Positions 8,898 through 17,360 of a DNA stretch of 47,115 nucleotides are shown here, in pieces. The notes below the pieces were generated by a model. That model searched no databases. It was given only the letters and a program-made list of their open reading frames with translations, and was not told the origin of the DNA. Position 1 is the first letter of the stretch, and the number at the start of each line of letters is the position of its first letter. The stretch lies in assembly GCA_045600585.1 (NCBI GenBank), contig JAZRYE010000010.1, forward strand, positions 1-47,115, in the 5' to 3' direction. The stretch comes from JAZRYE01 sp045600585 (lineage in GTDB: Bacteria > Bacillota_I > Bacilli_A > RFN20 > CAG-826). A program made the translations under genes and the position numbers.

Positions 8898-10553
8898 ATG
8901 AAGAAAACTTACAAATACATTTTCAGTGCAGCATTATTAAGTTTAACTTTAGGTAGTATAGCTGCATGTGGCAAATCAAAATCCACATCAACAAAAGATA
9001 GACTTTACATTGTTTATTATCCAGGTGGATACGGCAAAGAATACTTAGAAACTTTTGCTCGTGAATTCGTTGCTGAATATAAGAATAAACCAGTTGATCA
9101 AGTCGTAGCTGGTGAAGATTATTATCTTAAAGGTGACCCTAATGCTCACTTCTCAACAGATGCTTATCTTTCTTTAAAAGACAAAGCACCAGACGTCATC
9201 ATTGCTGGTTCTCCTGCAAGTGAAGCTATCTCTTTAGGTAAGATTGAACCATTAACAGATTTATATGAACAAACAGTTACAGTTACTGAAAATGGCACTC
9301 AAGTCGAAAAGAAAATTAAAGATTATTATGATGAAGAAGCAACTCTTCAATATAAGAGACAATATATTTACACAAAAGGTAATGAAGAATATTTCGCAAT
9401 TCCTTGGGATAAGATTCCATTATCATTTGCATATAACGAAAATATTCTTTTAAGCACAACTCATGTTGCTGCTAGTGGTGAAGTAGGTGAAGCTAGATTA
9501 TCAGAAGGTAAATGGGCAGCTGCTCCTGAAACATATGATGAATTAATCACTTTCTTCAACGATATTGAAGCTGCTAATGCAACTAAAGAAAAGAAGATTA
9601 CTCCATTTGCATGGTGCTCTGCTAATGCAAACTGGTTTGAAACTTTATACATTTCTTGGTGGGCAGAATCACAAGGATTATATTCTTCATTAAAATCTAA
9701 CGACCCATCTAATATTGATTCAAAATGTTTCTATGATTTCTGGAATCGTGAAAGTCCTGAACTCTACAAGATGAGTGGTATTCAAGACGCTTTACAAAAA
9801 GTTAAAGATTTAATTTACGATGAAAACCATCATTTCAAATACACATATGTCGACAAAGACCCAACAACAATTACAGGTCAATGGTCACAAGCTGACTTTG
9901 CTTTAGGCAATGCTGCTGTATGCTTAACAGGTAACTTCTTTGAGAAAGAATATGCTCCTCAAATTGAAGAATCTAAACAAACATTCAAGATGATGTCGCT
10001 TCCAACAATCAACCGTTTAGCAGGTTTAAAGAACGCTAACGGAGAACAAATTAACCAAATGTGCTATGTCAACTGTGATGCTTCTGCTTATATCCCATTC
10101 AATTCTCCAAACAAAGATATGGCTAAAGCGTTCTTAAGATTCATATCTCAAGAAAAACAAGTAGTTAGATTCACTGAAATGACTGGTGGTTTTAAACCAG
10201 TTAAAACAAACGTTAAAGCTATTTCTACTAAAACTGATTGGACTCCATTCCAACAATCAATTTTAAATGTCTTATACGATGCTGATGAAGTTATCTATAA
10301 GTTCCCTAAGACAAAGACAAGCCCTCTTTCTCCAATCTATGTTTATGAAAACGAATTAAGAGCTGCTTTCTTTACAGGTCTTTCATTCCCATTATCTATT
10401 TCTAGATTAGCAAACTACACTCCATATGAAATTATGGTTGATATGCCAAATAACACAGGCGATAGTGTTTATGAAGCTGCTGTTAAGTTGTACACAAATA
10501 GTACAACAGGCTTCAACAAGGTTTACGCTAGTTGGATCAATTCTCAAAAGTAA
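8898..10553 (+). CDS. Sugar ABC transporter substrate-binding lipoprotein
   Basis: The signal peptide ends in the lipobox IAAC, with Cys24 as the lipidated residue. The 551-residue mature protein has the layout of group-1 solute-binding proteins: 'APDVIIAGSPASEAISLGKI' (about 98-117), 'ITPFAWCSANANWFETLYIS' (the Trp/aromatic-rich sugar cleft) and 'AVCLTGNFFEKEYAPQIEE'. It is longer than the usual 420-450 residues, suggesting a larger oligosaccharide ligand. It lies between the two permease genes, with an AAAGGAGG ribosome site. Role: capture of extracellular glycan fragments for the 7951/10573 permease pair. Confidence 0.9.
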   Translation: MKKTYKYIFSAALLSLTLGSIAACGKSKSTSTKDRLYIVYYPGGYGKEYLETFAREFVAEYKNKPVDQVVAGEDYYLKGDPNAHFSTDAYLSLKDKAPDVIIAGSPASEAISLGKIEPLTDLYEQTVTVTENGTQVEKKIKDYYDEEATLQYKRQYIYTKGNEEYFAIPWDKIPLSFAYNENILLSTTHVAASGEVGEARLSEGKWAAAPETYDELITFFNDIEAANATKEKKITPFAWCSANANWFETLYISWWAESQGLYSSLKSNDPSNIDSKCFYDFWNRESPELYKMSGIQDALQKVKDLIYDENHHFKYTYVDKDPTTITGQWSQADFALGNAAVCLTGNFFEKEYAPQIEESKQTFKMMSLPTINRLAGLKNANGEQINQMCYVNCDASAYIPFNSPNKDMAKAFLRFISQEKQVVRFTEMTGGFKPVKTNVKAISTKTDWTPFQQSILNVLYDADEVIYKFPKTKTSPLSPIYVYENELRAAFFTGLSFPLSISRLANYTPYEIMVDMPNNTGDSVYEAAVKLYTNSTTGFNKVYASWINSQK

Positions 10554-10572
10554 TCATTTCGAAAGGTAATCT

Positions 10573-11529
10573 ATGATTTTAAAACACAAGCGTTTTGCAA
10601 AATTTAAAAAAGGAATCCTCATTGGATCATTCCTCTTTTTAGCTATGTTCAATTTCCTTGTGTTCTGGGTCTATATTAACTTCGATACAATTCGTTTAAC
10701 TTTCTATTCATATACACATACAGAAGGATATTTCTTCGTTGGGTTTACAAACTATGTTGAAACATTCAAGAAGATATTCCTCAAGGAAGATATGGAATTA
10801 TATAAAGGCTTCCTTCATTCTTTCCATGCGATTGCAATTAATATTATCATTCTTCCTATTTCTGTCATTGTTGCGTATGCATTCTATAAAAAAATCCCGG
10901 GAACAACATTCTTTAGAGTTATTTTCTATCTCCCATCTATTATCTCAATGGTTGTTTTAACTACAGCTTATAGAGAAATGTTTGGTAGTGCTTCTCCTGG
11001 TCCTATTTCTATTTTCTTAAAATGGTTTGGTATTCGTTCCCCTCAAGGAACCCAATACTATAACTGGTTATATTTCCAAGAAGATTCAAAGACATTCTGG
11101 CCATTAGTTTACATCTTCTGTATCTTTAATGGTCTTGGCACAAACGTCATCTTAATGAGCAGTGCTATGCAAAGAATCCCAACAGAAATTGGTGAAGCAG
11201 CTAGACTTGATGGTGTTTCTTTCTTTGGTGAATTAAGAAAAATTTGCTTGCCACTCATCATGCCAACAATTATGACTTGGTTCATTCTTATCTTTACATC
11301 AACATTTGGTTTCTTAATGCAACCTATGTTAATTGCTGGTGATGGAAACATGAACTCAATGACAGTTACTACTGCATGGCAAATCTTCGCTAATGCGCAA
11401 GATCCTTGGGCATATGGTAGATTAACTCAAATGGCTACATTAGGTATTGTTCTAAGTATTGTCATTTTACCATTTACATTAATTACTCGTGCTATTTTAG
11501 GCAAATATACAACGGAGGTCTCATATTAA
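10573..11529 (+). CDS. Carbohydrate ABC transporter permease, MalF/UgpA type
   Basis: The 318-residue integral membrane protein starts with a hydrophobic helix 'GSFLFLAMFNFLVFWVYINF'. It carries the EAA loop 'GEAARLDGVSFFGELRKICL' (about 207-226) followed by 'PLIMPTIMTW', as in UgpA/MalF-like subunits. It pairs with the permease at 7951 to form the membrane channel. The stop codon is one base away from the start of the next gene (11531), so the importer is likely co-transcribed with the surface protein and glycosidases that follow. Confidence 0.9.
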   Translation: MILKHKRFAKFKKGILIGSFLFLAMFNFLVFWVYINFDTIRLTFYSYTHTEGYFFVGFTNYVETFKKIFLKEDMELYKGFLHSFHAIAINIIILPISVIVAYAFYKKIPGTTFFRVIFYLPSIISMVVLTTAYREMFGSASPGPISIFLKWFGIRSPQGTQYYNWLYFQEDSKTFWPLVYIFCIFNGLGTNVILMSSAMQRIPTEIGEAARLDGVSFFGELRKICLPLIMPTIMTWFILIFTSTFGFLMQPMLIAGDGNMNSMTVTTAWQIFANAQDPWAYGRLTQMATLGIVLSIVILPFTLITRAILGKYTTEVSY

Positions 11530-11530
11530 T

Positions 11531-14284
11531 ATGAATAACAAAAAAATGCTATTTCCCCTCCTTTTTTCGTCATTGTTTTTATCAGTTGGTATTTTAAGTG
11601 GAACTAAGCTTTCTCCTGCTTCCGCAACATTTATTGATACAAAAGAAGCATCTGAAACTTTTGATAAAAGATCCTTAAACAGCGATATTTGGCAAACAAA
11701 TAATGCTGAATTAAATATTGATCATTATTCTTTAAGATTCCAACCAGCTGTCTACCAATGGACTTCCCAACTTTTGTTACAAGAATATCGTTTAACTGAA
11801 TCATATGTCATGGATGTTGATTTATCTTCTACCGGTGATAAGGATTGGTTTGGTGTTTCTTTAGGCGTTAAAGAAAAAGGTGGTTTATTCTCCGACGCAA
11901 ACTTTGGAATTATTTTCTATTCAGTTTTTAATGGTTCATCTAACCCTAATGGCATTTGTGTTTCCATTGCTGATAGTGGAAATTTGGAACAAGATTTCAA
12001 AATTGGCCACATCTATGCCTCTCCATTAATGGAATATGGAGTTAAAACTAAATTAAGAATCCATGTAAACATCATTTCTTATAACTATTCAGAAGTTTAT
12101 TACGACATTCTTACTCTTGATGGAGAAATGATTAAAGAACATGACCCTGTTAAAGATGTTTATAAAGTTAATCGTAACTTATCTGGTTATGTTGGCTTTA
12201 ATGATTCTGGTAACCCAGTAGAAATTAGTCATTTCTTATTAAAGAACGCTGAAGATAATTCAACTATTTACGAAGATAATTTCACAAATTCTGGTATCCA
12301 ATACGCAAACGATGGTAGCGGTGTATGGGCTGCTATGAGATTTAGCGAGGATGATGTTAAACTCGGACCAGTTGGTGATCTTCGTTTATTGGGCAAAGAC
12401 TCATCTATTACATTCAATACTAAATTTTCAAAACCAGAAACTCCAACTGTTGATACAGCTTATTTTGCTACTGCTGATGTTGCATTTAATACAATGTCTA
12501 GTAATGCAGTTGCAGGTTTTGAAATTGCAAAAGCAAGCGTTAATGATGCTGGCGAATTCTATGGCATCCAAAAAGAAAGATTTGGTTATAACTTAGTTCA
12601 CATTAATAACGGACAAGCTGTTGATTCTATTAAATATCCAAATAACGTTCCAGGAAATAAAGTTAATTTAAAAATTGAAGTTAAGTCTGGCAATAGAGTA
12701 GTTCTTTCAACACCTCATACTTCTCTTTCAACAAATGCTTTTAAAATTGAAGGCTATTTAGGCATTAAAAATATTTCTTTAGATGGTGCAGCCTGTACTG
12801 GCCCTTCAATTGATAATTTTAATATTAATAAAATCACTGATAGAGGCGATCAAACTCCTGATGTTTCTATCAACTTTAATGGGACTCAAAAGAAAACTGC
12901 TGGTTTCTTTGAATACGAAGACTTCTATGTTAGTAAAAAAGAATGGAAGATGACCACTACATCAGACATGTTCTTATCTCAATTTGATGGAACAATCGAT
13001 CCAAATAATCCAGATGGTAAACTCTATTATTCACATTCTACTAATAGCACAATGTTTGGTAGTAAAAACAAATATTCTGACTATGTAGTTAAATTTAAAG
13101 TTCAAATCCTTTCTGAAGTTAGTAGCATGGAAGAACGCGCTGGATTTGCACTTGAATTTGGATTAGATAAATTCGATACATATTACGATAATGCTCAATC
13201 AATTGGCTTATATAACACAAATGCATCTAACCCTAGCCAATCTTTAATTATTATGAATCATTGTCATAACAAAGATACTGGCTCTTATTCTATGGATTTT
13301 CCTAAGAGCGATGGTACATTTGCCCAATTATTTGAAAAGCGTAATGGCGAATATCCAACTTTCGATGTTATGTACATCGTAAAAGATGGAATGGTTTCTA
13401 TGCACTTTAAATATGAAGATGAACCAATGAGTGTATTAGCTACTCCAAGAGTAATTGCTAAAGCAGAAGGTACAACTGATGGCTATTGCACTGTTGTTGG
13501 AACAAGTAATATTGATTTCTCATTAGATGATTATTCAGTAACTAATTTAGATTTCGTTAATAGTAATCTTGAATATGTTCCTTATAAGGATGCTGAATAT
13601 CAAATTACAACTCGTAAAGACTTTGCTATTTCAAAAGATACTACTGGTCTTGAATTAAATGGCTCATCAATTAATGGCAATTCATTAAGAATTTCAAATG
13701 ATGGATCAGCTTCAACTACTTCAAAAACAGGTAATGGCATGTATCGTATGAAATTTAAGGGAATTGAAAATAAAGCAACTCTTAAATTCGGTGATTTATA
13801 TATCGATTTGGTTGATGAAGGCAATTCAAAATCATTAGTCGCTAGAAATAACGTCACATCAGAAACAATTAATTTAGGTAAGAACTTTGTATTTGCAAAT
13901 TCTACTTTTGAATTTTTAAGAGTTGATGGCAAATTAACTGTTAAGTTTGTTTCCGGTGACATTCCTTTATCAGGCATTTTAAATGAAAAACATGAAATAA
14001 CACTTCGTCCAACAATGGACTATGAAAAATTTGAAATCTCTTCAAAGGGCATTACAGATTTATCTAGCTTTATCTTTGTTAATTTCGATTCTAATCAAAC
14101 AATTTTTAATAGAAACTTCAATCCTGATACAGATATAGTTGTTGCTTGGACTGAAAGACCTTCTATTCAAGATATGAACAAGAAAGGCTGTGGTGGTTCT
14201 ATTACAACAACATCTATTATTGTTGGCTTATCATCATTATTTGCCTTAGGATTCATCGTTCTTAAAAGAAAGGAGACTCTCTAA
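11531..14284 (+). CDS. Large cell-surface protein with repeated lectin-like domains and KGCGGS tail
   Basis: The 917-residue product has a signal peptide (1-32, 'SPASATF'). Successive beta-sandwich segments resemble concanavalin-A/LamG-like folds: 'SETFDKRSLNSDIW', 'GYVGFNDSGNPVEISHFLL' (about 218-236), 'GYLGIKNISLDGAACTGPSI', 'FFEYEDFYVSKKEWKMTT', 'SNIDFSLDDYSVTNLDF'. Each ends in the 'aromatic-G-x-G ... DN/DDF/Y' strand pair typical of such domains. The last 35 residues are KKGCGGS, a hydrophobic helix and LKRKETL, the same tail as in the proteins at 17361 and 30533. No catalytic motif was found. Its last codons (RKE) contain the AGAAAGGAG ribosome site of the next gene, which overlaps by one base. 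Probable glycan-binding surface protein. Confidence 0.7.
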   Translation: MNNKKMLFPLLFSSLFLSVGILSGTKLSPASATFIDTKEASETFDKRSLNSDIWQTNNAELNIDHYSLRFQPAVYQWTSQLLLQEYRLTESYVMDVDLSSTGDKDWFGVSLGVKEKGGLFSDANFGIIFYSVFNGSSNPNGICVSIADSGNLEQDFKIGHIYASPLMEYGVKTKLRIHVNIISYNYSEVYYDILTLDGEMIKEHDPVKDVYKVNRNLSGYVGFNDSGNPVEISHFLLKNAEDNSTIYEDNFTNSGIQYANDGSGVWAAMRFSEDDVKLGPVGDLRLLGKDSSITFNTKFSKPETPTVDTAYFATADVAFNTMSSNAVAGFEIAKASVNDAGEFYGIQKERFGYNLVHINNGQAVDSIKYPNNVPGNKVNLKIEVKSGNRVVLSTPHTSLSTNAFKIEGYLGIKNISLDGAACTGPSIDNFNINKITDRGDQTPDVSINFNGTQKKTAGFFEYEDFYVSKKEWKMTTTSDMFLSQFDGTIDPNNPDGKLYYSHSTNSTMFGSKNKYSDYVVKFKVQILSEVSSMEERAGFALEFGLDKFDTYYDNAQSIGLYNTNASNPSQSLIIMNHCHNKDTGSYSMDFPKSDGTFAQLFEKRNGEYPTFDVMYIVKDGMVSMHFKYEDEPMSVLATPRVIAKAEGTTDGYCTVVGTSNIDFSLDDYSVTNLDFVNSNLEYVPYKDAEYQITTRKDFAISKDTTGLELNGSSINGNSLRISNDGSASTTSKTGNGMYRMKFKGIENKATLKFGDLYIDLVDEGNSKSLVARNNVTSETINLGKNFVFANSTFEFLRVDGKLTVKFVSGDIPLSGILNEKHEITLRPTMDYEKFEISSKGITDLSSFIFVNFDSNQTIFNRNFNPDTDIVVAWTERPSIQDMNKKGCGGSITTTSIIVGLSSLFALGFIVLKRKETL

Positions 14285-15579
14285 TGAAAAAGATTAATTT
14301 TGCTTTAAAGATTGGTTTATTTCTAACCTCTCTTCTTTCCTTTTCTGGTTGCGATAAAGGTACAACTAAAAAGACTTATGAATATACTAGAGATAATTTC
14401 TTTGGTATTTGCGCTTTAACTGGTGAAGTTGCTGGTGGCGTTGATAAAGGCTTAACCAATGATTGGACAGCGAGAAATATTAAAGCTATGGGATTCAAAT
14501 CACAAAGATTCTGGATCGGCCTTGATAGTATGTTTTCTATTGATGAAAATGATGAACCACACGTCATTCAATCTTATTATAAAATTCAAAGAGATTATGT
14601 ATCTAAATGCTGCAACGCCGGTATTAAACTCGGATTAGTAATGTTTTCTTCTTTTGCTACTCCATATGGTGTTCATTTTGATAATGGTTATTCCGTTCCT
14701 GATCCTGAAGAAGATCCAGAATTATATGGTAGATGGCTTAATGTTAACGGCAGATGTGCAGCTAAATTAAAAGAATTATTCCCTGAATTTAATGTTTTTG
14801 AACCAGGAAACGAACCAGACTTTGCTAATGCATCATGTATCCATAAAGATGGTTATATTTGGATGGGTGATTATGGTGCAAACGTAGACTACTTATTCAA
14901 TGATGAAGTAAAAGCAAACATCATTCTTGATTTATGCTATTACGTTAGAAAATATGTCAAAGAAGTTGATCCAACAACAAGAGTATCAATTCCGGGTTTA
15001 ACTAACCTTGATACTACTCCAGACTTCTTAGATACAATGTATAGAAGAATTGAATCTAAAACATTACCTTTTGGTACTGAATATAGCGATACAGAACCTG
15101 ATCATTACTTCGATGTATTAAACTGGCACCCATATTCTAAAGTATCTCCTGTTTATGGTGCATTAGACGAAGATTGGCTTGAATATAACAAAATGATGTA
15201 TCAAATTGCTATCGACCATGGTGATGAAGGTAAACCAGTTTTATTCTCAGAACTTGGTTGGACAACAATGGATAGAACTGGCAATACTGAGGTTGAAGCA
15301 TCTCGACTAATTGGCGAACTTATTTATGAAGGCGCAAAAACCATTCAAAAAGAAATGCCTTATGTTGAAGCTGTTTTCTATTTCCGTTTAACAAATTTAT
15401 ATTATCAAGTTGCTTCTGATAATGGTGGTGAAGAACACTTTGGCTTATTCTATCATCCAGATGATCCAGAACATCAAGGTGCACCAAGAGAAGCAGCAAA
15501 AAGATTAGCGCAAGCAATTAATGGCGATGACTATGTTTTAGAAGACCATTTAGAACCATATGTCTCCCCAACAAGGTAG
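14284..15579 (+). CDS. Lipoprotein glycoside hydrolase, clan GH-A TIM barrel
   Basis: The lipobox FSGC places the lipidated Cys at 23, so the enzyme should be anchored outside the cell. The barrel shows 'VFEPGNEPDF' with the candidate acid/base Glu177 in the clan GH-A 'NEP' motif at the end of strand 4. It also shows 'DVLNWHPY' (about 280-287) and 'VLFSELGWTT' with the candidate nucleophile Glu323 at the end of strand 7. At 431 residues the length fits a single catalytic domain. The family (GH5, GH39 or an unassigned GH-A group) is not decidable by eye. The next gene encodes a related cytosolic enzyme, so the two may act on polymer and imported fragment in turn. Confidence 0.75.
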   Translation: MKKINFALKIGLFLTSLLSFSGCDKGTTKKTYEYTRDNFFGICALTGEVAGGVDKGLTNDWTARNIKAMGFKSQRFWIGLDSMFSIDENDEPHVIQSYYKIQRDYVSKCCNAGIKLGLVMFSSFATPYGVHFDNGYSVPDPEEDPELYGRWLNVNGRCAAKLKELFPEFNVFEPGNEPDFANASCIHKDGYIWMGDYGANVDYLFNDEVKANIILDLCYYVRKYVKEVDPTTRVSIPGLTNLDTTPDFLDTMYRRIESKTLPFGTEYSDTEPDHYFDVLNWHPYSKVSPVYGALDEDWLEYNKMMYQIAIDHGDEGKPVLFSELGWTTMDRTGNTEVEASRLIGELIYEGAKTIQKEMPYVEAVFYFRLTNLYYQVASDNGGEEHFGLFYHPDDPEHQGAPREAAKRLAQAINGDDYVLEDHLEPYVSPTR

Positions 15580-15585
15580 TAAATT

Positions 15586-17349
15586 ATGGAAAATAAATAT
15601 CTTATTGGCCTTGATGAAGTATCTTCTGATTTGAATAAAGGCTACGATAAAGGACTTAAAAATGAAAATATTGCCTACTTCGCAAAGTTACTAAAAGCCA
15701 AAACTATGCGTGTATGGCTTAACTATTCTGAAATATTTGAAGTTCTTGAAAATGATCAATTAGAAATTACATATGATGGTTTAATTAGGCTTAATAACTA
15801 CTTAACAACAATGAAAAAAGCCGGTGTTGAAAGATTTTCTCTTTTAACATGGGGCTTTATTTATCCATTTAACTATAAGGCAGCAGATAAATTCACTGTC
15901 CCTGATCCTATTAAAGAACCAACAATTTATAAACGTTTTTTAAGACTTCATAACGAAGCGGTTTTTGAAATAGCTAGAAACTTTACTGATATTGCTTATT
16001 TTGAGCCAACTAACGAACCTGAAGGATTTGATGGATTAAACATTCATAGAAATATAAATACTCTTCCAGATGAGCCAAGAATGTATGATCTTCCTATGCT
16101 TGAAAGAATCGTTTTAGATTTATGTGCTTCAACTAGTAATGCAGTTAAAAGAGTTAATGCAAAGAATAAAGTTGTATTCCCTGGATTCTGTAATTTTCCA
16201 ACCGCTCCAAGTTTTATTGATGATATGTACAATCTTATTGAAAGTGGTACATGTCCTTCTTTCGGTTATAAATCAAATAAAATTGAAGACTTTTTCGATG
16301 TCATGAATTGGCATCCTTATAACCTTAAAGATAGTGATATTAACGAATATTGGTTATCAACTATTGAAGGTATACGTGATGTAATGAGAAAACATAACGA
16401 CATCAATAGAACGATCTGGTTTAACGAAATCGGATGGTCTGATTTAAGACGTGAAACAGAAGCTTTTGCTGTTGCTAAAAGATATAACGATTTATGGAAA
16501 GAACTTCATACAAAGATTAATTTTGTTGAAACATTCTTCCCATTTAGATTATTTACATTAGCTAATAAATGCGAATGTGAAGGTGAAGATAATTTTGGTC
16601 TTGTCTACAATGAATATGATTGGGATACCCCTTTATATCCAAAGCCAGCATTTATTGAATTATATAAACTAATTAATGGAGAAGATGCTCCTTTAGAACC
16701 TTTATATGCTTTAGCAAAAGTTAAAAATCGTGAAGTATATAGATATCGAGTTGAAAACAAAAATCCTAATGCCTACAAAGTTTTATTTTTAGGTAACGCT
16801 TTAACATATAGAAAAGCGGCATCTTGGTTAGGATTTAACGAAGATAGAGGACTAGGTTCTTCTTCTATAACAAAAGATTTTGCCCACTTAGTTCTTGGCG
16901 AAATCAAAAATAAACATAAAGTAACTCAAGCAACATTCGTCGATTGTATTGCTTGGGAAAAGACTTTCTTTGATGCAAAGACTTTATCAGGATTAGATTT
17001 CTTAAATAAAGATACTTATGACATAGTCATCATTTCATTAGGTGATAACTATGGTAGAGCTTCTTTAAACGATCAACCTGTTGATGAATTCTATAAGAAT
17101 TTAATAAATAAATTCAGAAGTGAAAATACAAAAGTAATTACAACTTCTGCATTTAATGGCTATAAGGACGCTGACGAATCTATGAAAAAGATTGCTGAAG
17201 AATGTAGTGTCCCTTTCATTGACATTTCGTGGATCAAAAATAGCAAAGATAATTTGTCTAAGAAAAACTATAACAATGAACAATACGCAAAGGTTCCTAG
17301 TGATTTAGGGCACCATTTGATTGCTGAAGAAATAATTAAGAAACTTTAA
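15586..17349 (+). CDS. Cytosolic clan GH-A glycosidase fused to an SGNH-hydrolase-like domain lacking the serine
   Basis: Residues 1-365 form a GH-A barrel related to the protein just upstream. 'FEPTNEPEGFD' carries the candidate acid/base Glu144, then 'DVMNWHPYN', and 'IWFNEIGWSD' carries the candidate nucleophile Glu281. There is no signal peptide. Residues about 398-587 look like an SGNH/GDSL hydrolase: block I 'LFLGNALTYR', block III 'ISLGDNYGR' (G486-N488), block V 'DLGHH' (D573, H576). In block I the usual catalytic Ser of 'GNSLT' is Ala405 (codon GCT), so esterase activity is doubtful although Asp and His remain. A +/- six-base gap separates it from the upstream gene. Start chosen at 15586, where the barrel begins immediately (MENKYLIGLDEV). 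Confidence 0.7.
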   Translation: MENKYLIGLDEVSSDLNKGYDKGLKNENIAYFAKLLKAKTMRVWLNYSEIFEVLENDQLEITYDGLIRLNNYLTTMKKAGVERFSLLTWGFIYPFNYKAADKFTVPDPIKEPTIYKRFLRLHNEAVFEIARNFTDIAYFEPTNEPEGFDGLNIHRNINTLPDEPRMYDLPMLERIVLDLCASTSNAVKRVNAKNKVVFPGFCNFPTAPSFIDDMYNLIESGTCPSFGYKSNKIEDFFDVMNWHPYNLKDSDINEYWLSTIEGIRDVMRKHNDINRTIWFNEIGWSDLRRETEAFAVAKRYNDLWKELHTKINFVETFFPFRLFTLANKCECEGEDNFGLVYNEYDWDTPLYPKPAFIELYKLINGEDAPLEPLYALAKVKNREVYRYRVENKNPNAYKVLFLGNALTYRKAASWLGFNEDRGLGSSSITKDFAHLVLGEIKNKHKVTQATFVDCIAWEKTFFDAKTLSGLDFLNKDTYDIVIISLGDNYGRASLNDQPVDEFYKNLINKFRSENTKVITTSAFNGYKDADESMKKIAEECSVPFIDISWIKNSKDNLSKKNYNNEQYAKVPSDLGHHLIAEEIIKKL

Positions 17350-17360
17350 GGAGGAGACTT

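Noticed and set aside
13600..13977. Minus-strand frame of 125 codons
   Set aside because: It lies entirely inside the 917-aa surface-protein gene, has no ribosome site, and its product resembles no known protein.
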